A stretch of DNA of 64,000 nt, taken from positions 62,001 through 126,000 of the forward strand of contig JBDVJO010000005.1 of assembly GCA_039939375.1 (NCBI GenBank). The letters are read 5' to 3'. The notes under the pieces are model-generated. The model ran no database searches and was not told the origin of the DNA. It saw only the letters and a program-made list of their open reading frames with translations. Each line of letters starts with the position of its first letter. The stretch's first letter is position 1. The DNA is from Paracrocinitomix sp039939375. GTDB taxonomy: Bacteria; Bacteroidota; Bacteroidia; Flavobacteriales_D; Crocinitomicaceae. Below are positions 43,114 through 53,500 of this stretch, one piece after another. A program made the translations under genes and the position numbers.

Positions 43114-43509
43114 TTAACCTAACCTTTTCTTAAACGCCATGTAGGGAATTAATCCACCCAATAAAACGGCTGCGATATCTGCCACCATAAACCAGGTTTG
43201 ATGCGGTAACATGAATAAGTTTCCAAGTGTTAAAAGCATAAATAACCCGCCTACTATATAAGCAGCTGAAAGTTCTTTTAGAATTCTTAGACTGATGGAT
43301 ACACCAACAAACATTCCTAACAAATGCCCAAGGGCAACAATTAACAATGAACCGGTAGGCGCTTTTTTTAATAAGGCTGCCATTTGCTCATAGTTATTTG
43401 GGTCAACATTTTCTGGCAATGGGTATAACTTATGTGAGATGATTTCAATTACGATTACAACGCAGAATGCTGCCGAGAGTCCTGCCAGTATGGCCCAGAG
43501 TTTTTTCAT
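43114..43509 (-). CDS. Small four-helix membrane protein, unknown
   Basis: 131 residues with four membrane segments (LWAILAGLSAAFCVVIVIEII, SLLIVALGHLLGMFVGVSI, SAAYIVGGLFMLLTLGNLFML, WFMVADIAAVLLGGLIPYMAF). The pattern GHLLGMFVG/SHKLYPLPENVDP recurs in small uncharacterised Bacteroidota proteins. No enzyme motif. It lies 31 bases upstream of the T9SS nuclease gene on the same strand. Confidence 0.65.
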   Translation of the reverse strand: MKKLWAILAGLSAAFCVVIVIEIISHKLYPLPENVDPNNYEQMAALLKKAPTGSLLIVALGHLLGMFVGVSISLRILKELSAAYIVGGLFMLLTLGNLFMLPHQTWFMVADIAAVLLGGLIPYMAFKKRLG

Positions 43510-43617
43510 AGTTTAAAGGTAGGTTTTTCGTTGCGAGAAGACAAATGAGGGTTTTTTGTTTTTCCATCCTTCACTGCGTTTCTGTTGGCGAGTGTAATGA
43601 TGTTGAATCGTAACTAT

Positions 43618-43647
43618 CCTCCCCCTTAATCCCCCTCCAAAGGGGGA
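43618..43647 (+). repeat. 30-bp C-rich/G-rich element, copy 2
   Basis: Identical over 30 bases to 21361-21390 (CCTCCCCCTTAATCCCCC to AGGGGGA), about 22 kb away. The hairpin arms TCCCCC and GGGGGA are intact; the T tail is shorter here. Confidence 0.75.
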
Positions 43648-43777
43648 ATGTTATATTTCAAGCCGCTGACCGAGCGTAGTCGAGGTGGAGGTGTAAGTGT
43701 TATCCGGGGTTGAAACTGGAGACTCGAAACTCGTCAAGATGACAAATGGCGTTTTTTGTTTATCGAATATAAGCAGA

Positions 43778-43805
43778 TTGTCTCTTGTCTCTTGTCTCTT
43801 GTCTC
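43778..43805 (+). repeat. Four-copy 7-bp tandem repeat (TTGTCTC)
   Basis: TTGTCTC occurs four times back to back, exactly. A 7-bp unit count change would alter promoter spacing or, in a coding frame, shift it; here it lies upstream of the VOC gene and outside its likely transcript. Confidence 0.8.
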
Positions 43806-43842
43806 TAAAAAGAAAACCTTTATCTTTAAAAAAAGTAGTGGT

Positions 43843-44259
43843 ATGAAAAAAGTAACTGGAATTGGGGGCATCTTCTTTAAGTGTGAGGATCCGAAGAAAA
43901 TGAATGATTGGTATGCTAAAAACTTAGGTTTAGTGACGAATGATTACGGTTCACTGTTCGAGTTTAGGAATACACATAAACCTGAAGAGATTAATTACTT
44001 GCAGTGGAGCACCATGAAAAATGACTCTAATTATTTTGAGCCTTCAGATGCTAAATTCATGATCAATTATCGTGTTGAAGATTTAGTGGGATTAGAAAAA
44101 GAATTGCGTAAAGATGGCGTGACGATTTGTGATAAAATAGAAGAGTTCGAATACGGAAAGTTCTTGCACATATTAGATCCTGAAGGAAATAAAATTGAAT
44201 TATGGGAGCCAATTGATGCTCCGTTTACGCCTGAAAAACCTGGTGAAACGACTTGTTAA
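43843..44259 (+). CDS. VOC superfamily protein (glyoxalase/bleomycin-resistance-like)
   Basis: 138 residues from MKKVTGIGGIFF (ATG 43843); the 29 extra residues encoded upstream come from repeat DNA. The fold marks are GIFFKCEDPKKMNDWYAKNLGL, FEFRNTH, FMINYRVEDLVGLEKELRKDGV and GKFLHILDPEGNKIELWEP, giving the paired beta-alpha-beta modules and the C-terminal metal-binding Glu (IELWEP). VOC proteins bind a metal and act on small molecules; the substrate is unknown. A weak hairpin (44266-44296) follows. Confidence 0.85.
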   Translation: MKKVTGIGGIFFKCEDPKKMNDWYAKNLGLVTNDYGSLFEFRNTHKPEEINYLQWSTMKNDSNYFEPSDAKFMINYRVEDLVGLEKELRKDGVTICDKIEEFEYGKFLHILDPEGNKIELWEPIDAPFTPEKPGETTC

Positions 44260-44265
44260 AGCACA

Positions 44266-44296
44266 AAAATGGCGTCCACTAAATGAACGCCTTTAA
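44266..44296. terminator. Terminator-like hairpin between VOC and SRPBCC/GyrI genes
   Basis: GGCGT (44271-44275) pairs with ACGCC (44287-44291), extended by CA/TG with a CTAAA loop and one C/A mismatch. Short A and T runs on both sides suggest bidirectional use between two convergent genes. Confidence 0.6.
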
Positions 44297-44313
44297 AAAT
44301 AAGTTGACCTTTT

Positions 44314-45339
44314 TTATTTCAGGAAGTAATAGATTCTTGTCAACACTTCATCCATGCTTTCAACAGTTGTTGGATCAGTAACAAACTCTTCCATCACGAT
44401 AGAATATTCTAATCCATTTTCTTTGGCATAGGCATCTATCTGCATGTGTGCGTCATAGTTCTCATCATATTCGCCATAATAATCTACTACCAAGGCTTGA
44501 CATGCTGGAATCGTATAAGGAAGAACCATTCCTTTTCCAGGTGTTGAATTATCTGCTACTGGAAAAGCAGGCATTAAAACAGCCATTTCTGTTTCTTCAT
44601 TCCATTCAAAACAAATACTCACTGGCATTCCTGACATTTCAATTTGATTTTCACCACAGAACATTCCTAATTGACCGTAATTGCTTGCAAAAAACGCCGA
44701 GTCAACTCCTGAAAAAGGAACTTCATTGTGAATGCTGTAATATTTAGTCTCTGGGAAGTCAATTGTTCTGATTTCGTAAATAGCAGCATCAAGTTCTGCT
44801 TGTTTTGCAACAGCAACAGAATCAAGCAACTCTAAGCCTCTCTCAAAGTCTGGCCCTACTTTCGCTTCAATATCAAAAAACATTACCATTGGTCGGAATA
44901 AAAACGGAATATCTGCTCCATCATACCACGTTACTGTAGTCGATTCCTCTCCTGCTTTTAAATCAATCCCACCTTGAGAGGTCATATCCATATCGTCAAA
45001 GTGAAGATCATATGTGATTTTTACAAACTCTACTAGCTCTGTCATGGTCATACTTCCTGTTCCAGACAATTCAGGATCACCTGTCCATTCAGTTTTAGAC
45101 CCTACAGTTCCGGGCTCACCGGTTCTCACACTTGTCATGGTTGAATCTTTTTCTCCCCAAGGAGACCAAGCATCCCAATTTTCAAAAATGGAAATTTGTT
45201 CAAAAATCACCTCTGGTGAAGCAGCAATATCTCTCGATCTTTCTACTCGGTAACTGCTTGGGGCAAAAATTGCAACTATTAAATATATCGCGGCTAAAAC
45301 TCCGACTAATTTTAATAGTCTAAAAATCCATTTTTTCAT
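44314..45339 (-). CDS. Membrane-anchored SRPBCC plus GyrI-like effector-binding protein
   Basis: 341 residues. One N-terminal membrane segment (LLKLVGVLAAIYLIVAIFAP) is followed by an SRPBCC domain (SSYRVERSRDIAASPEVIFEQISIFENWDAWSPW, the conserved start of this family) to about residue 165. A GyrI/AraC-effector-like domain covers about 185-341 (EIRTIDFPETKYYSIHNEV, PVSICFEWNEE, TIPACQALVVDYYGEYDE). Both parts bind hydrophobic or small ligands. Possible role: sensing or carrying a ligand near the membrane; inference. It ends in a hairpin shared with the VOC gene. Confidence 0.85.
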   Translation of the reverse strand: MKKWIFRLLKLVGVLAAIYLIVAIFAPSSYRVERSRDIAASPEVIFEQISIFENWDAWSPWGEKDSTMTSVRTGEPGTVGSKTEWTGDPELSGTGSMTMTELVEFVKITYDLHFDDMDMTSQGGIDLKAGEESTTVTWYDGADIPFLFRPMVMFFDIEAKVGPDFERGLELLDSVAVAKQAELDAAIYEIRTIDFPETKYYSIHNEVPFSGVDSAFFASNYGQLGMFCGENQIEMSGMPVSICFEWNEETEMAVLMPAFPVADNSTPGKGMVLPYTIPACQALVVDYYGEYDENYDAHMQIDAYAKENGLEYSIVMEEFVTDPTTVESMDEVLTRIYYFLK

Positions 45340-45344
45340 AATTC

Positions 45345-45695
45345 TTATTCATTTCTATCTGTTGGTACAGACGCAACATTATTATTTCCATCTACTACGA
45401 TCTCATACTCCCAACATTCCTCCATTACAACTGACAATTCCACGTCAGACATATTACCTATACTTATCGTATAGTCAACTTGACCAACCGCAAAACTCTT
45501 GTTTTCTGAAGTTTCACCGGGCAAAATATTATTAATATTCACTGTATTACCGCCAGTGGTTTGTATTTGAACTGATACCGATTCGGTTCCGTTATTTACT
45601 ATTCTAGAAATTGGATCTTCTCCTTTACATTTTTTACAAGACTGAAACCCAATGCTTAAAACTATCGCTACTAAAACTAATCCTACTTTTTTCAT
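45345..45695 (-). CDS. Small lipoprotein, unknown
   Basis: 116 residues with a lipoprotein signal (VLVAIVLSIGFQS-C, followed by KKCKGED). The mature part is mainly beta and Thr/Asn/Val-rich (VSVQIQTTGGNTVNINNILPGE, VDYTISIGNMSDVELSVVMEECWEYEIVVDG). It begins six bases upstream of the SRPBCC/GyrI gene on the same strand, so it is probably co-transcribed with it. No family recognised. Confidence 0.65.
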   Translation of the reverse strand: MKKVGLVLVAIVLSIGFQSCKKCKGEDPISRIVNNGTESVSVQIQTTGGNTVNINNILPGETSENKSFAVGQVDYTISIGNMSDVELSVVMEECWEYEIVVDGNNNVASVPTDRNE

Positions 45696-45740
45696 AATTT
45701 CTCTTTCTTAATAGATAGTTTTTAAATGAATAGGTTGGAA

Positions 45741-46073
45741 CTAAGCTTCGGTATTTGGTCCACCAAAATTCATTGGAATTGGTGTTCCTTGCGGTCCGTG
45801 TTCTTTGATTACGCCATGTTGAGCTTCATACTTTTGTACGTTTTCTATCATAGCTTTCATTAATTTTTTAGCGTTATCTGGCGTCATGATGATTCTAGAT
45901 TTCACTTTACCTTTCGGTACACCAGGCATTAACTGAATATGATCTAAGATAAATTCAGACGGAGAATGTGTAATAATAGTGAGATTTGAATAATCTCCTC
46001 CAGCCACTTCTTCTGGTAATTCAATATTAATTTGATTGGGTTGATTCCCTTGGTTGTTATTTTGATCGCTCAT
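45741..46073 (-). CDS. DUF3467 protein, conserved after rpoC
   Basis: 110 residues. After a Gln/Asn-rich start, INIELPEEVAGGDYSNLTIITHSPSEFILDHIQLMPGVPKGKVKSRIIMTPDNAKKLMKAMIENVQKYE is the DUF3467 core. Members sit directly downstream of rpoC in many Bacteroidota, which suggests an old link with transcription machinery, but their role is unknown. The hairpin at 46156-46191 lies between rpoC and this gene. Confidence 0.85.
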   Translation of the reverse strand: MSDQNNNQGNQPNQINIELPEEVAGGDYSNLTIITHSPSEFILDHIQLMPGVPKGKVKSRIIMTPDNAKKLMKAMIENVQKYEAQHGVIKEHGPQGTPIPMNFGGPNTEA

Positions 46074-46155
46074 AGTTTAGATTTTGGTCCTTCGAGAACC
46101 TCAAGGCCCTATTCATATTATTCTGGTGGCTGAGGCCCTCGAAGTCACCAGAAAC

Positions 46156-46191
46156 AAAAAAAGCGCCTCTCGGCAATGCCGAGGGACGCTT
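46156..46191 (-). terminator. Strong terminator after rpoC
   Basis: AAGCG (46161-46165) pairs with CGCTT (46187-46191), with CTCTCGGC/GCCGAGGG inside and a short AAT loop, giving a long GC-rich stem. On the reverse strand it is followed by seven or more T. It ends the whole core transcript before DUF3467. Confidence 0.85.
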
Positions 46192-46210
46192 TAAAAATAT
46201 AAAATATATC

Positions 46211-49200
46211 TTACTTAGCTGTTAACTCTTCGTATTCTTCTTGAGAACCAACAACTACGTTTTGGAATCTTCTAAATCCTGTTCCTGCTGGAATTTTGTG
46301 TCCAACAATTACATTTTCTTTAAGTCCCATTAAGTGGTCAACTTTACCATTCAATGCAGCTTCGTTTAATACTTTCGTTGTTTCTTGGAAAGAAGCAGCC
46401 GAAATAAATGAACGTGTATGCAATGATGATTTGGTAATACCTTGTAGCATTGGCTCAGAAGTTGCTGGTTCAGCATCTCTAGCTTCAATCAAGGCTTTAT
46501 CTTTTCTTTTCAAAGTAGAGTTTTCATCTCTTAACTTACGTGCTGAAATGATTTGCCCTGCTTTAATTGAATCAGATTCTCCTGGATCAACAACAACAAC
46601 TTTTCCGAATAGTGCATCATTTTCTTCAAAGAAGTCTGCTTTGTGTACAGATTGTCCTTCTAGGAATTTAGTATCCCCAGCTTCTTTAATCTCTACTTTA
46701 AGCATCATTTGACGAACGATTACCTCAAAGTGTTTGTCATTAATTTTCACCCCTTGTAGACGATATACTTCTTGTACCTCATTTACTAAGTATTCTTGAA
46801 CGGCAGTTGGCCCTTTAATGTTCAAGATATCTTTAGGAGTGATCGCTCCATCAGAAAGTGATTGACCTGCTCTTACGAAGTCATTCTCTTGAACCAAGAT
46901 GTGCTTAGAAAGTGGACATAAATATTTACGTACTTCTCCAGTTCTTGATTCGATAATGATTTCACGGTTACCTCTTTTGATTTTACCGTAAGAAACGATA
47001 CCATCAATTTCAGAAACAACAGAAGGGTTAGAAGGGTTACGTGCCTCAAATAACTCAGTTACTCTTGGTAGACCCCCTGTAATATCCCCAGATTTACCAG
47101 CAACTCTTGGAATTTTCACCAAAATCTGACCAGCTTCAATCTTGTCTCCATCATTCACAATAATGTGTGCATTTACAGGTAAGTTATAGGCTTTTTCTTC
47201 ACCTTTTCCTGCAATTACTTTTACTGTAGGGATGTTCTTTTTATTTCTGTTTTCAGTAATTACTTTTTCAGTAAATCCTGTTTGCTCATCAATCTCTTCA
47301 CGGTAAGTTTCGTTCTCTACAATGTTTTCGTACTCAATTTTACCTTTAGTTTCAGATAAGATAACGGCGTTATATGGATCCCATTTACAGATAACGTCAC
47401 CTTTTTCAATTGCTTTACCGTTGGTTGCAATTAAGTGAGATCCGTAAGGAATATTTGCAGTCATCATTACAATCCCTGTTTTAGGATTAGTAATTTTCGC
47501 TTCACCAGATCGACCGATAACAACTTCAACTTTATTTCCGTCTTTATCTTTTGTCGAAATCGTTTTTAATTCATCTATTTCTAGATGTCCTCCAAACTTC
47601 GCTTTGATGTCCGTTTCATCAGCAATGTTTGATGCTGTACCACCAACGTGGAACGTTCTCAATGTTAACTGTGTACCCGGCTCACCAATTGATTGTGCAG
47701 CAATAACACCTACAGCATCACCTTGCACAGCCATTTCTGAACTTGAAAGGTTTCTACCGTAACATTTAGCACAAACTCCACGCTTCATTTCGCAAGTCAA
47801 TACAGATCTTACTTCTACTTCATCAATGTCAGAAGCTTCGATTTTTCTTGCATAAGGTTCAGTGATTTCTTCACCAGCTGCAATAATTAAATCTTCAGTT
47901 CCAGGCATGTAAACGTCAGAAACTGCCGTTCTACCTAGAATTCTGTCATATAATGATTCAACGATATCATCATTTTTCTTTAATGGAGTTACTGTGATTC
48001 CTCTAAGGGTTCCACAATCATCTTCATTAATAACAACATCCTGAGCAACGTCAACAAGTCTTCTTGTTAAGTAACCAGCATCCGCCGTTTTAAGGGCAGT
48101 ATCCGCTAGACCTTTACGCGCACCGTGAGTTGAAATAAAGTACTCTAGTACCGTTAATCCTTCTTTAAAGTTTGAAAGAATTGGATTCTCAATAATATCT
48201 TGAGAAGACGCCCCCGACTTTTGCGGTTTTGCCATCAATCCCCTCATTCCTGATAACTGACGAATTTGCTCTTTAGATCCCCTTGCTCCAGAATCCATCA
48301 TCATAAAGATAGAGTTGAAACCTTGGTTATCCGTTGAGATTCTCTCCATCAATTTAGAAGTTAATCTTGTATTTGTATGTGTCCAGATATCAATGATTTG
48401 GTTGTAACGCTCGTTGTTTGTAATTAGACCCATGTTATAGTTCATCATTACTTCATCAACGTCAGCATTTGCTTTGTCAACCATTTCGTCTTTTTCTTTC
48501 GGGATAATTACATCATCCAAGTTGAAAGATAGACCACCTTTAAAGGCCATGTGATATCCTAAACCTTTGATATCATCTAAGAACTGAGCAGTACGAGCCG
48601 TTCCACAAACCGCTAATACTTTTGAGATAATACCTCTCAATGCCTTCTTAGTTAATACTTCATCAACGTATCCAACCGCTTCAGGAACCAACTCATTGAA
48701 AATAACACGTCCACATGTAGTTTCAACGATTCTTGTGATTACTTCACCTTCTTCGTTTACATCTTTCGTTCTTACTTTGATAGCAGCATGAATATCTAAA
48801 GCTCCTTCGTTTTTGGCAATAATTACCTCTTCTGGAGAATAGAATGTCATGTCTTCACCTGCAACAACTTCTTCTTTTGTAGATCTTTTCAACTTCGTGA
48901 TGTAGTACAGACCCAATACCATATCCTGAGAAGGTACAGCAATAGGCGCACCGTTAGCAGAGTTACGGATATTGTGAGAAGAAAGCATTAGCATTTGCGC
49001 TTCCAAAATTGCAGCATTACCTAATGGTAAGTGAACTGCCATTTGATCCCCATCAAAATCGGCGTTGAAGGCCGTACAAACTAATGGGTGAAGTCTAATT
49101 GCTTTTCCTTCAATTAATTTAGGTTGGAAAGCTTGAATACCTAATCTGTGAAGCGTTGGTGCTCTATTCAGTAACACTGGATGGCCTCTCAATACGTTTT

Positions 49201-50488
49201 CAAGAATATCCCAAACTATTGGTTCTTTCTTATCAACGATTTTCTTCGCTGATTTTACAGTTTTAACAATTCCTCTTTCAATCAATTTTCTGATTACGAA
49301 CGGCTTGAATAACTCAGCAGCCATGTTCTTTGGTAAACCGCACTCGTGTAATTTCAAGTTAGGTCCAACAACGATTACAGAACGTGCAGAATAATCAACC
49401 CTTTTTCCTAGTAAGTTTTGACGGAAACGTCCTTGCTTACCTTTTAATGAATCAGATAATGATTTTAAAGGTCTGTTTGATTCAGTTTTAACCGCTGAAG
49501 ATTTTCTTGAGTTATCGAATAAAGAATCGACAGATTCTTGAAGCATACGCTTCTCGTTTCTCAAAATAACTTCAGGAGCTTTAATTTCTAATAATCTCTT
49601 AAGACGGTTGTTTCTGATAATAACTCTTCTATAAAGGTCATTTAAATCAGAAGTTGCAAAACGTCCACCATCTAGAGGAACCAATGGTCTTAATTCAGGT
49701 GGAATAACTGGAACTACTTTTACAATCATCCACTCAGGACGATTCTCAACTCTTGTATGCGAATCTCTTAAAGATTCAACAACTTGAAGACGCTTTAATG
49801 CTTCTTTCTTTCTTTGTTGAGAAGTTTCAGTATTTGCTTTGTGTCTTAAATCAAATGATAAAGAATCAAGTTCTAATCTTGCCAATAAATCATGTAATGC
49901 CTCAGCACCCATTTTAGCAATGAACTTATTTGGATCGTTATCGTCCAAATATTGATTCTCTTTTGGCAATTCATCTAAAATATCAAGGTATTCTTCTTCA
50001 GTTAAGAAGTCCATGTATTCTAATGATTCACCATCAGCTCTTTCAGCAATACCTTTTTGAATCACAACATATCTTTCATAATAGATAATTTGATCCAATT
50101 TCTTAGTAGGTAAACCTAAAAGGTAACCGATTTTGTTAGGTAAAGAACGGAAATACCAGATGTGCGCAACTGGCACAACTAATGAGATATGTCCCATTCT
50201 TTCTCTACGAACTTTCTTCTCAGTTACTTCAACACCACAACGGTCACAAACGATTCCTTTATATCGGATTCTTTTGTATTTACCACAATGACATTCGTAA
50301 TCCTTAACAGGTCCGAAAATTCTTTCACAGAATAAACCATCTCTTTCTGGTTTGTAAGTTCTGTAGTTTATAGTTTCAGGCTTTAAAACCTCACCATGAG
50401 ACTTTTCAAGAATCATCTCTGGCGAAGCCAAACTGATCGTAATTTTATTAAAACTACTTCTTGGTTTTTGTTCTTTTCTATAAGCCAT
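46211..50488 (-). CDS. rpoC: RNA polymerase beta-prime subunit
   Basis: 1425 residues. Marks are the N-terminal zinc site CHCGKYKRIRYKGIVCDRCG, the active-site NADFDGDQMAVH (three Asp that hold the catalytic Mg2+), the bridge-helix and trigger-loop regions (STHGARKGLADTALKTADAG, QSIGEPGTQLTLRTFHVGG), and a second zinc site CEMKRGVCAKCYG. Length is normal for the phylum. It forms the polymerase with RpoB, RpoA and RpoZ. It starts 54 bases after rpoB and ends at the terminator at 46156-46191. Confidence 0.98.
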   Translation of the reverse strand: MAYRKEQKPRSSFNKITISLASPEMILEKSHGEVLKPETINYRTYKPERDGLFCERIFGPVKDYECHCGKYKRIRYKGIVCDRCGVEVTEKKVRRERMGHISLVVPVAHIWYFRSLPNKIGYLLGLPTKKLDQIIYYERYVVIQKGIAERADGESLEYMDFLTEEEYLDILDELPKENQYLDDNDPNKFIAKMGAEALHDLLARLELDSLSFDLRHKANTETSQQRKKEALKRLQVVESLRDSHTRVENRPEWMIVKVVPVIPPELRPLVPLDGGRFATSDLNDLYRRVIIRNNRLKRLLEIKAPEVILRNEKRMLQESVDSLFDNSRKSSAVKTESNRPLKSLSDSLKGKQGRFRQNLLGKRVDYSARSVIVVGPNLKLHECGLPKNMAAELFKPFVIRKLIERGIVKTVKSAKKIVDKKEPIVWDILENVLRGHPVLLNRAPTLHRLGIQAFQPKLIEGKAIRLHPLVCTAFNADFDGDQMAVHLPLGNAAILEAQMLMLSSHNIRNSANGAPIAVPSQDMVLGLYYITKLKRSTKEEVVAGEDMTFYSPEEVIIAKNEGALDIHAAIKVRTKDVNEEGEVITRIVETTCGRVIFNELVPEAVGYVDEVLTKKALRGIISKVLAVCGTARTAQFLDDIKGLGYHMAFKGGLSFNLDDVIIPKEKDEMVDKANADVDEVMMNYNMGLITNNERYNQIIDIWTHTNTRLTSKLMERISTDNQGFNSIFMMMDSGARGSKEQIRQLSGMRGLMAKPQKSGASSQDIIENPILSNFKEGLTVLEYFISTHGARKGLADTALKTADAGYLTRRLVDVAQDVVINEDDCGTLRGITVTPLKKNDDIVESLYDRILGRTAVSDVYMPGTEDLIIAAGEEITEPYARKIEASDIDEVEVRSVLTCEMKRGVCAKCYGRNLSSSEMAVQGDAVGVIAAQSIGEPGTQLTLRTFHVGGTASNIADETDIKAKFGGHLEIDELKTISTKDKDGNKVEVVIGRSGEAKITNPKTGIVMMTANIPYGSHLIATNGKAIEKGDVICKWDPYNAVILSETKGKIEYENIVENETYREEIDEQTGFTEKVITENRNKKNIPTVKVIAGKGEEKAYNLPVNAHIIVNDGDKIEAGQILVKIPRVAGKSGDITGGLPRVTELFEARNPSNPSVVSEIDGIVSYGKIKRGNREIIIESRTGEVRKYLCPLSKHILVQENDFVRAGQSLSDGAITPKDILNIKGPTAVQEYLVNEVQEVYRLQGVKINDKHFEVIVRQMMLKVEIKEAGDTKFLEGQSVHKADFFEENDALFGKVVVVDPGESDSIKAGQIISARKLRDENSTLKRKDKALIEARDAEPATSEPMLQGITKSSLHTRSFISAASFQETTKVLNEAALNGKVDHLMGLKENVIVGHKIPAGTGFRRFQNVVVGSQEEYEELTAK

Positions 50489-50542
50489 TTTATATTTTTT
50501 TTTGTTGCCTCAGTAAACCGAGACGGTTAAAAATTCTTTTAA

Positions 50543-53500
50543 TTAGTCTAATGTGATGTTCAATCCAAGTCCTGCCAACTCGTTCAACAATACGTTGAAT
50601 GATTCTGGTATTCCAGGTTCTTGGAAATTTTCACCCTTAACAATAGATTCGTAGGCTTTCGCTCTACCCATCACGTCATCCGACTTAATTGTAAGAATCT
50701 CTCTTAAAATATTAGCTGCACCGTAAGCTTCCAGTGCCCAAACTTCCATCTCACCAAAACGCTGACCACCAAACTGTGCTTTACCACCTAATGGTTGTTG
50801 TGTAATTAATGAGTAAGGTCCGATTGAACGAGCGTGCATCTTATCATCAACCATGTGTCCTAGTTTCAACATATAGATGATTCCAACTGTTGCTGGTTGA
50901 TCAAAGTGCTCACCAGTGTTACCATCAATTAGGTAAGTTTTACCAAATTTAGGCACACCTGCTTTATCAGTGTATTCGTTAATTTGTTCGATAGAAGCTC
51001 CATCAAAAATTGGTGTAGCAAACTTCACTCCTAGTTCATCTCCTGCCCAACCTAAAACAGTTTCGTAAATCTGTCCAAGGTTCATACGTGAAGGTACCCC
51101 TAGTGGGTTCAACACGATATCTACTGGAGTTCCGTCTTCTAAGAACGGCATATCTTCTTGACGAACGATATTAGCAACGATACCTTTGTTACCGTGACGT
51201 CCTGCCATCTTATCACCAACTTTCAATTTACGTTTCTTAGCAACATAAACTTTTGCCATTTTCACGATTCCTGTTGGTAACTCATCACCTACAGAGATTT
51301 GGAATTTCTTTCTTTTGAATACTCCTAATAAATCGTTTGCTTTGATGTTATAGTTGTGAAGTACTCTTTGAATAAGTTTGTTCACTTTTTCATCAGAAGT
51401 CCAGTTGTAAGGATTCACAATTGCAAAATCAACTGTCGATAAATTCTTCGCTGAGAATTTGATTCCTTTCTTTAAGATCTCTTCTTTATAGTTGTTGTAA
51501 ACACCTGCTGATTTTAAATCTGCAAGAATCACTAATAACTTTTCAATTAGAACACCTTTTAAAACATCTGCTTCCTTATCGTATTCTTCATCTAACTGCG
51601 CTAAGATTGGCTTATCTTTCGCTTTTGTTTTTCTGTCTTTAATTGCTCTTGAGAACAACTTCTTATCAACTACAACACCTCTTAAAGAAGGTCCAGCTTT
51701 TAATGAAGCATCTTTTACATCACCGGCTTTATCACCGAAGATAGCTCTCAATAGTTTTTCTTCTGGAGAAGGATCTGTTTCACCTTTTGGAGTAATTTTC
51801 CCGATTAAGATATCTCCTTCTTTAATATCAGCACCAACTCTAATGATTCCGTTTTCATCTAAGTCTTTAGTAGCCTCTTCAGAAACGTTAGGAATATCAG
51901 CAGTTAACTCTTCTAAACCACGTTTCGTATCTCTTACCTCTAGAGCGTACTCATCAATGTGCACAGAAGTAAAGATATCGTTACGAACGATTTTTTCAGA
52001 GATTACGATCGCATCCTCAAAGTTATATCCTTGCCAAGGCATGAATGCTACTTTTAAGTTCTGACCTAGTGCTAATTCACCAGCTTGTGTTGCATAACCT
52101 TCACATAAAACCTGACCTCTTTCTACTTTGTCACCTTTTGTCACGATAGGACGAAGGTTAATTGTAGTAGACTGGTTCGTTTTTTGGAATTTCGTTAATT
52201 GGTAAGTTTTCACATCTCCATCAAAGTTCACCATCTTATCATCTTTAGATAAGTTGTATTTGATTTTGATTTCGTTTGCGTCAACATACTCAACTACACC
52301 ATCACCTTCAGCATTAATCAATACACGTGAATCACGTGCTACCAATTTCTCGATTCCTGTTCCTACAATTGGAGAATTAGGTTTCAATAATGGTACTGCT
52401 TGACGCTGCATGTTAGATCCCATCAGGGCTCTGTTGGCATCATCATGCTCCAAGAATGGAATTGAAGATGCGGCGATAGATGCAATTTGGTTAGTTCCAA
52501 CATCCACCATTGCGATTTCTTTTGGATCAACAACAGGGAAGTCACCTTCTAACCTTGCTTTAATTTTATCTTTAACAAAGTTTCCTTTATCATCTAGCTC
52601 AACACTTGCTTGTGCGATAATTTTGCCTTCTTCTTCTTCAGCTGATTTATAAATCGGCTCATCTTTGAAGTTAACTTTTCCTTTATTTACTTCCCAATAA
52701 GGAGTCTCAATAAATCCAAGTTTGTTTACTTTGGCAAATACACAAAGTGAAGAGATTAGACCAATATTCGGTCCCTCTGGTGTTTCAATAGTACAAAGAC
52801 GCCCGTAGTGTGTGTAGTGAACATCACGCACCTCAAACCCTGCTCTTTCTCTAGATAAACCTCCAGGCCCTAGTGCTGAAAGTCTTCTTTTGTGAGTTAC
52901 CTCAGATAGTGGATTCGTTTGATCCATGAACTGAGAAAGCTGGTTGGTTCCGAAGAATGAGTTAATTACAGATGATAAAGTCTTCGCGTTAATCAAATCG
53001 ATTGGCGTAAATACTTCATTATCTCTAACATTCATTCTTTCACGGATTGTTCTAGCCATTCTAGCTAAACCAACACCGAACTGGTTATGTAATTGCTCAC
53101 CAACCGTTCTAACACGTCTGTTTGATAAGTGATCAATATCATCAATCTCTGCTTTTGCATTGATTAACTCAATTAGGTACTTAACAATTAAAATGATGTC
53201 TTGTTTTGTCAATACTTTTTGATCGATATCAGTATCGATACCTAATTTGGTATTGATTCTGAAACGTCCAACTTCACCTAAATCATAACGAGTATCAGAG
53301 AAGAATAATTTTTCAAATACACTTCTTGCTGTTTCGAAATCAGGCGGCTCAGCGTTTCTTAATTGACGATAAATATGTTCAACTGCTTCTTTCTCCGAGT
53401 TCGAAGTATCTTTTTGCAATGTGTTATAGATGATTGCAAAATCAGCAGAGTTTACGTTTTCTTTGTGAAGGATAATTGTTTTTGAACCAGAATCCAAGAT

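Larger units (their letters stand above)
43510..43842. repeat. Gene-free 333-bp stretch with dispersed repeats and a 7-mer tandem
   Basis: No gene supported; a frame from 43756 into the VOC gene starts in the repeat and is not credible. It holds GACAAATGAGGGTTTTTTGTTT (43531 onward) and a near copy at 43741, a CCATCCTTCACT element, a C-rich/G-rich 30-mer, CGCTGACCGAGCG debris (43664-43692) and the 7-mer tandem below. TATCTTTA at 43821-43828 is a weak -7 box before the VOC gene. Confidence 0.65.

Noticed and set aside
43756..43842. N-terminal extension of the VOC protein
   Set aside because: The upstream part translates the TTGTCTC tandem and repeat DNA; the family starts at MKKVTGIGG.
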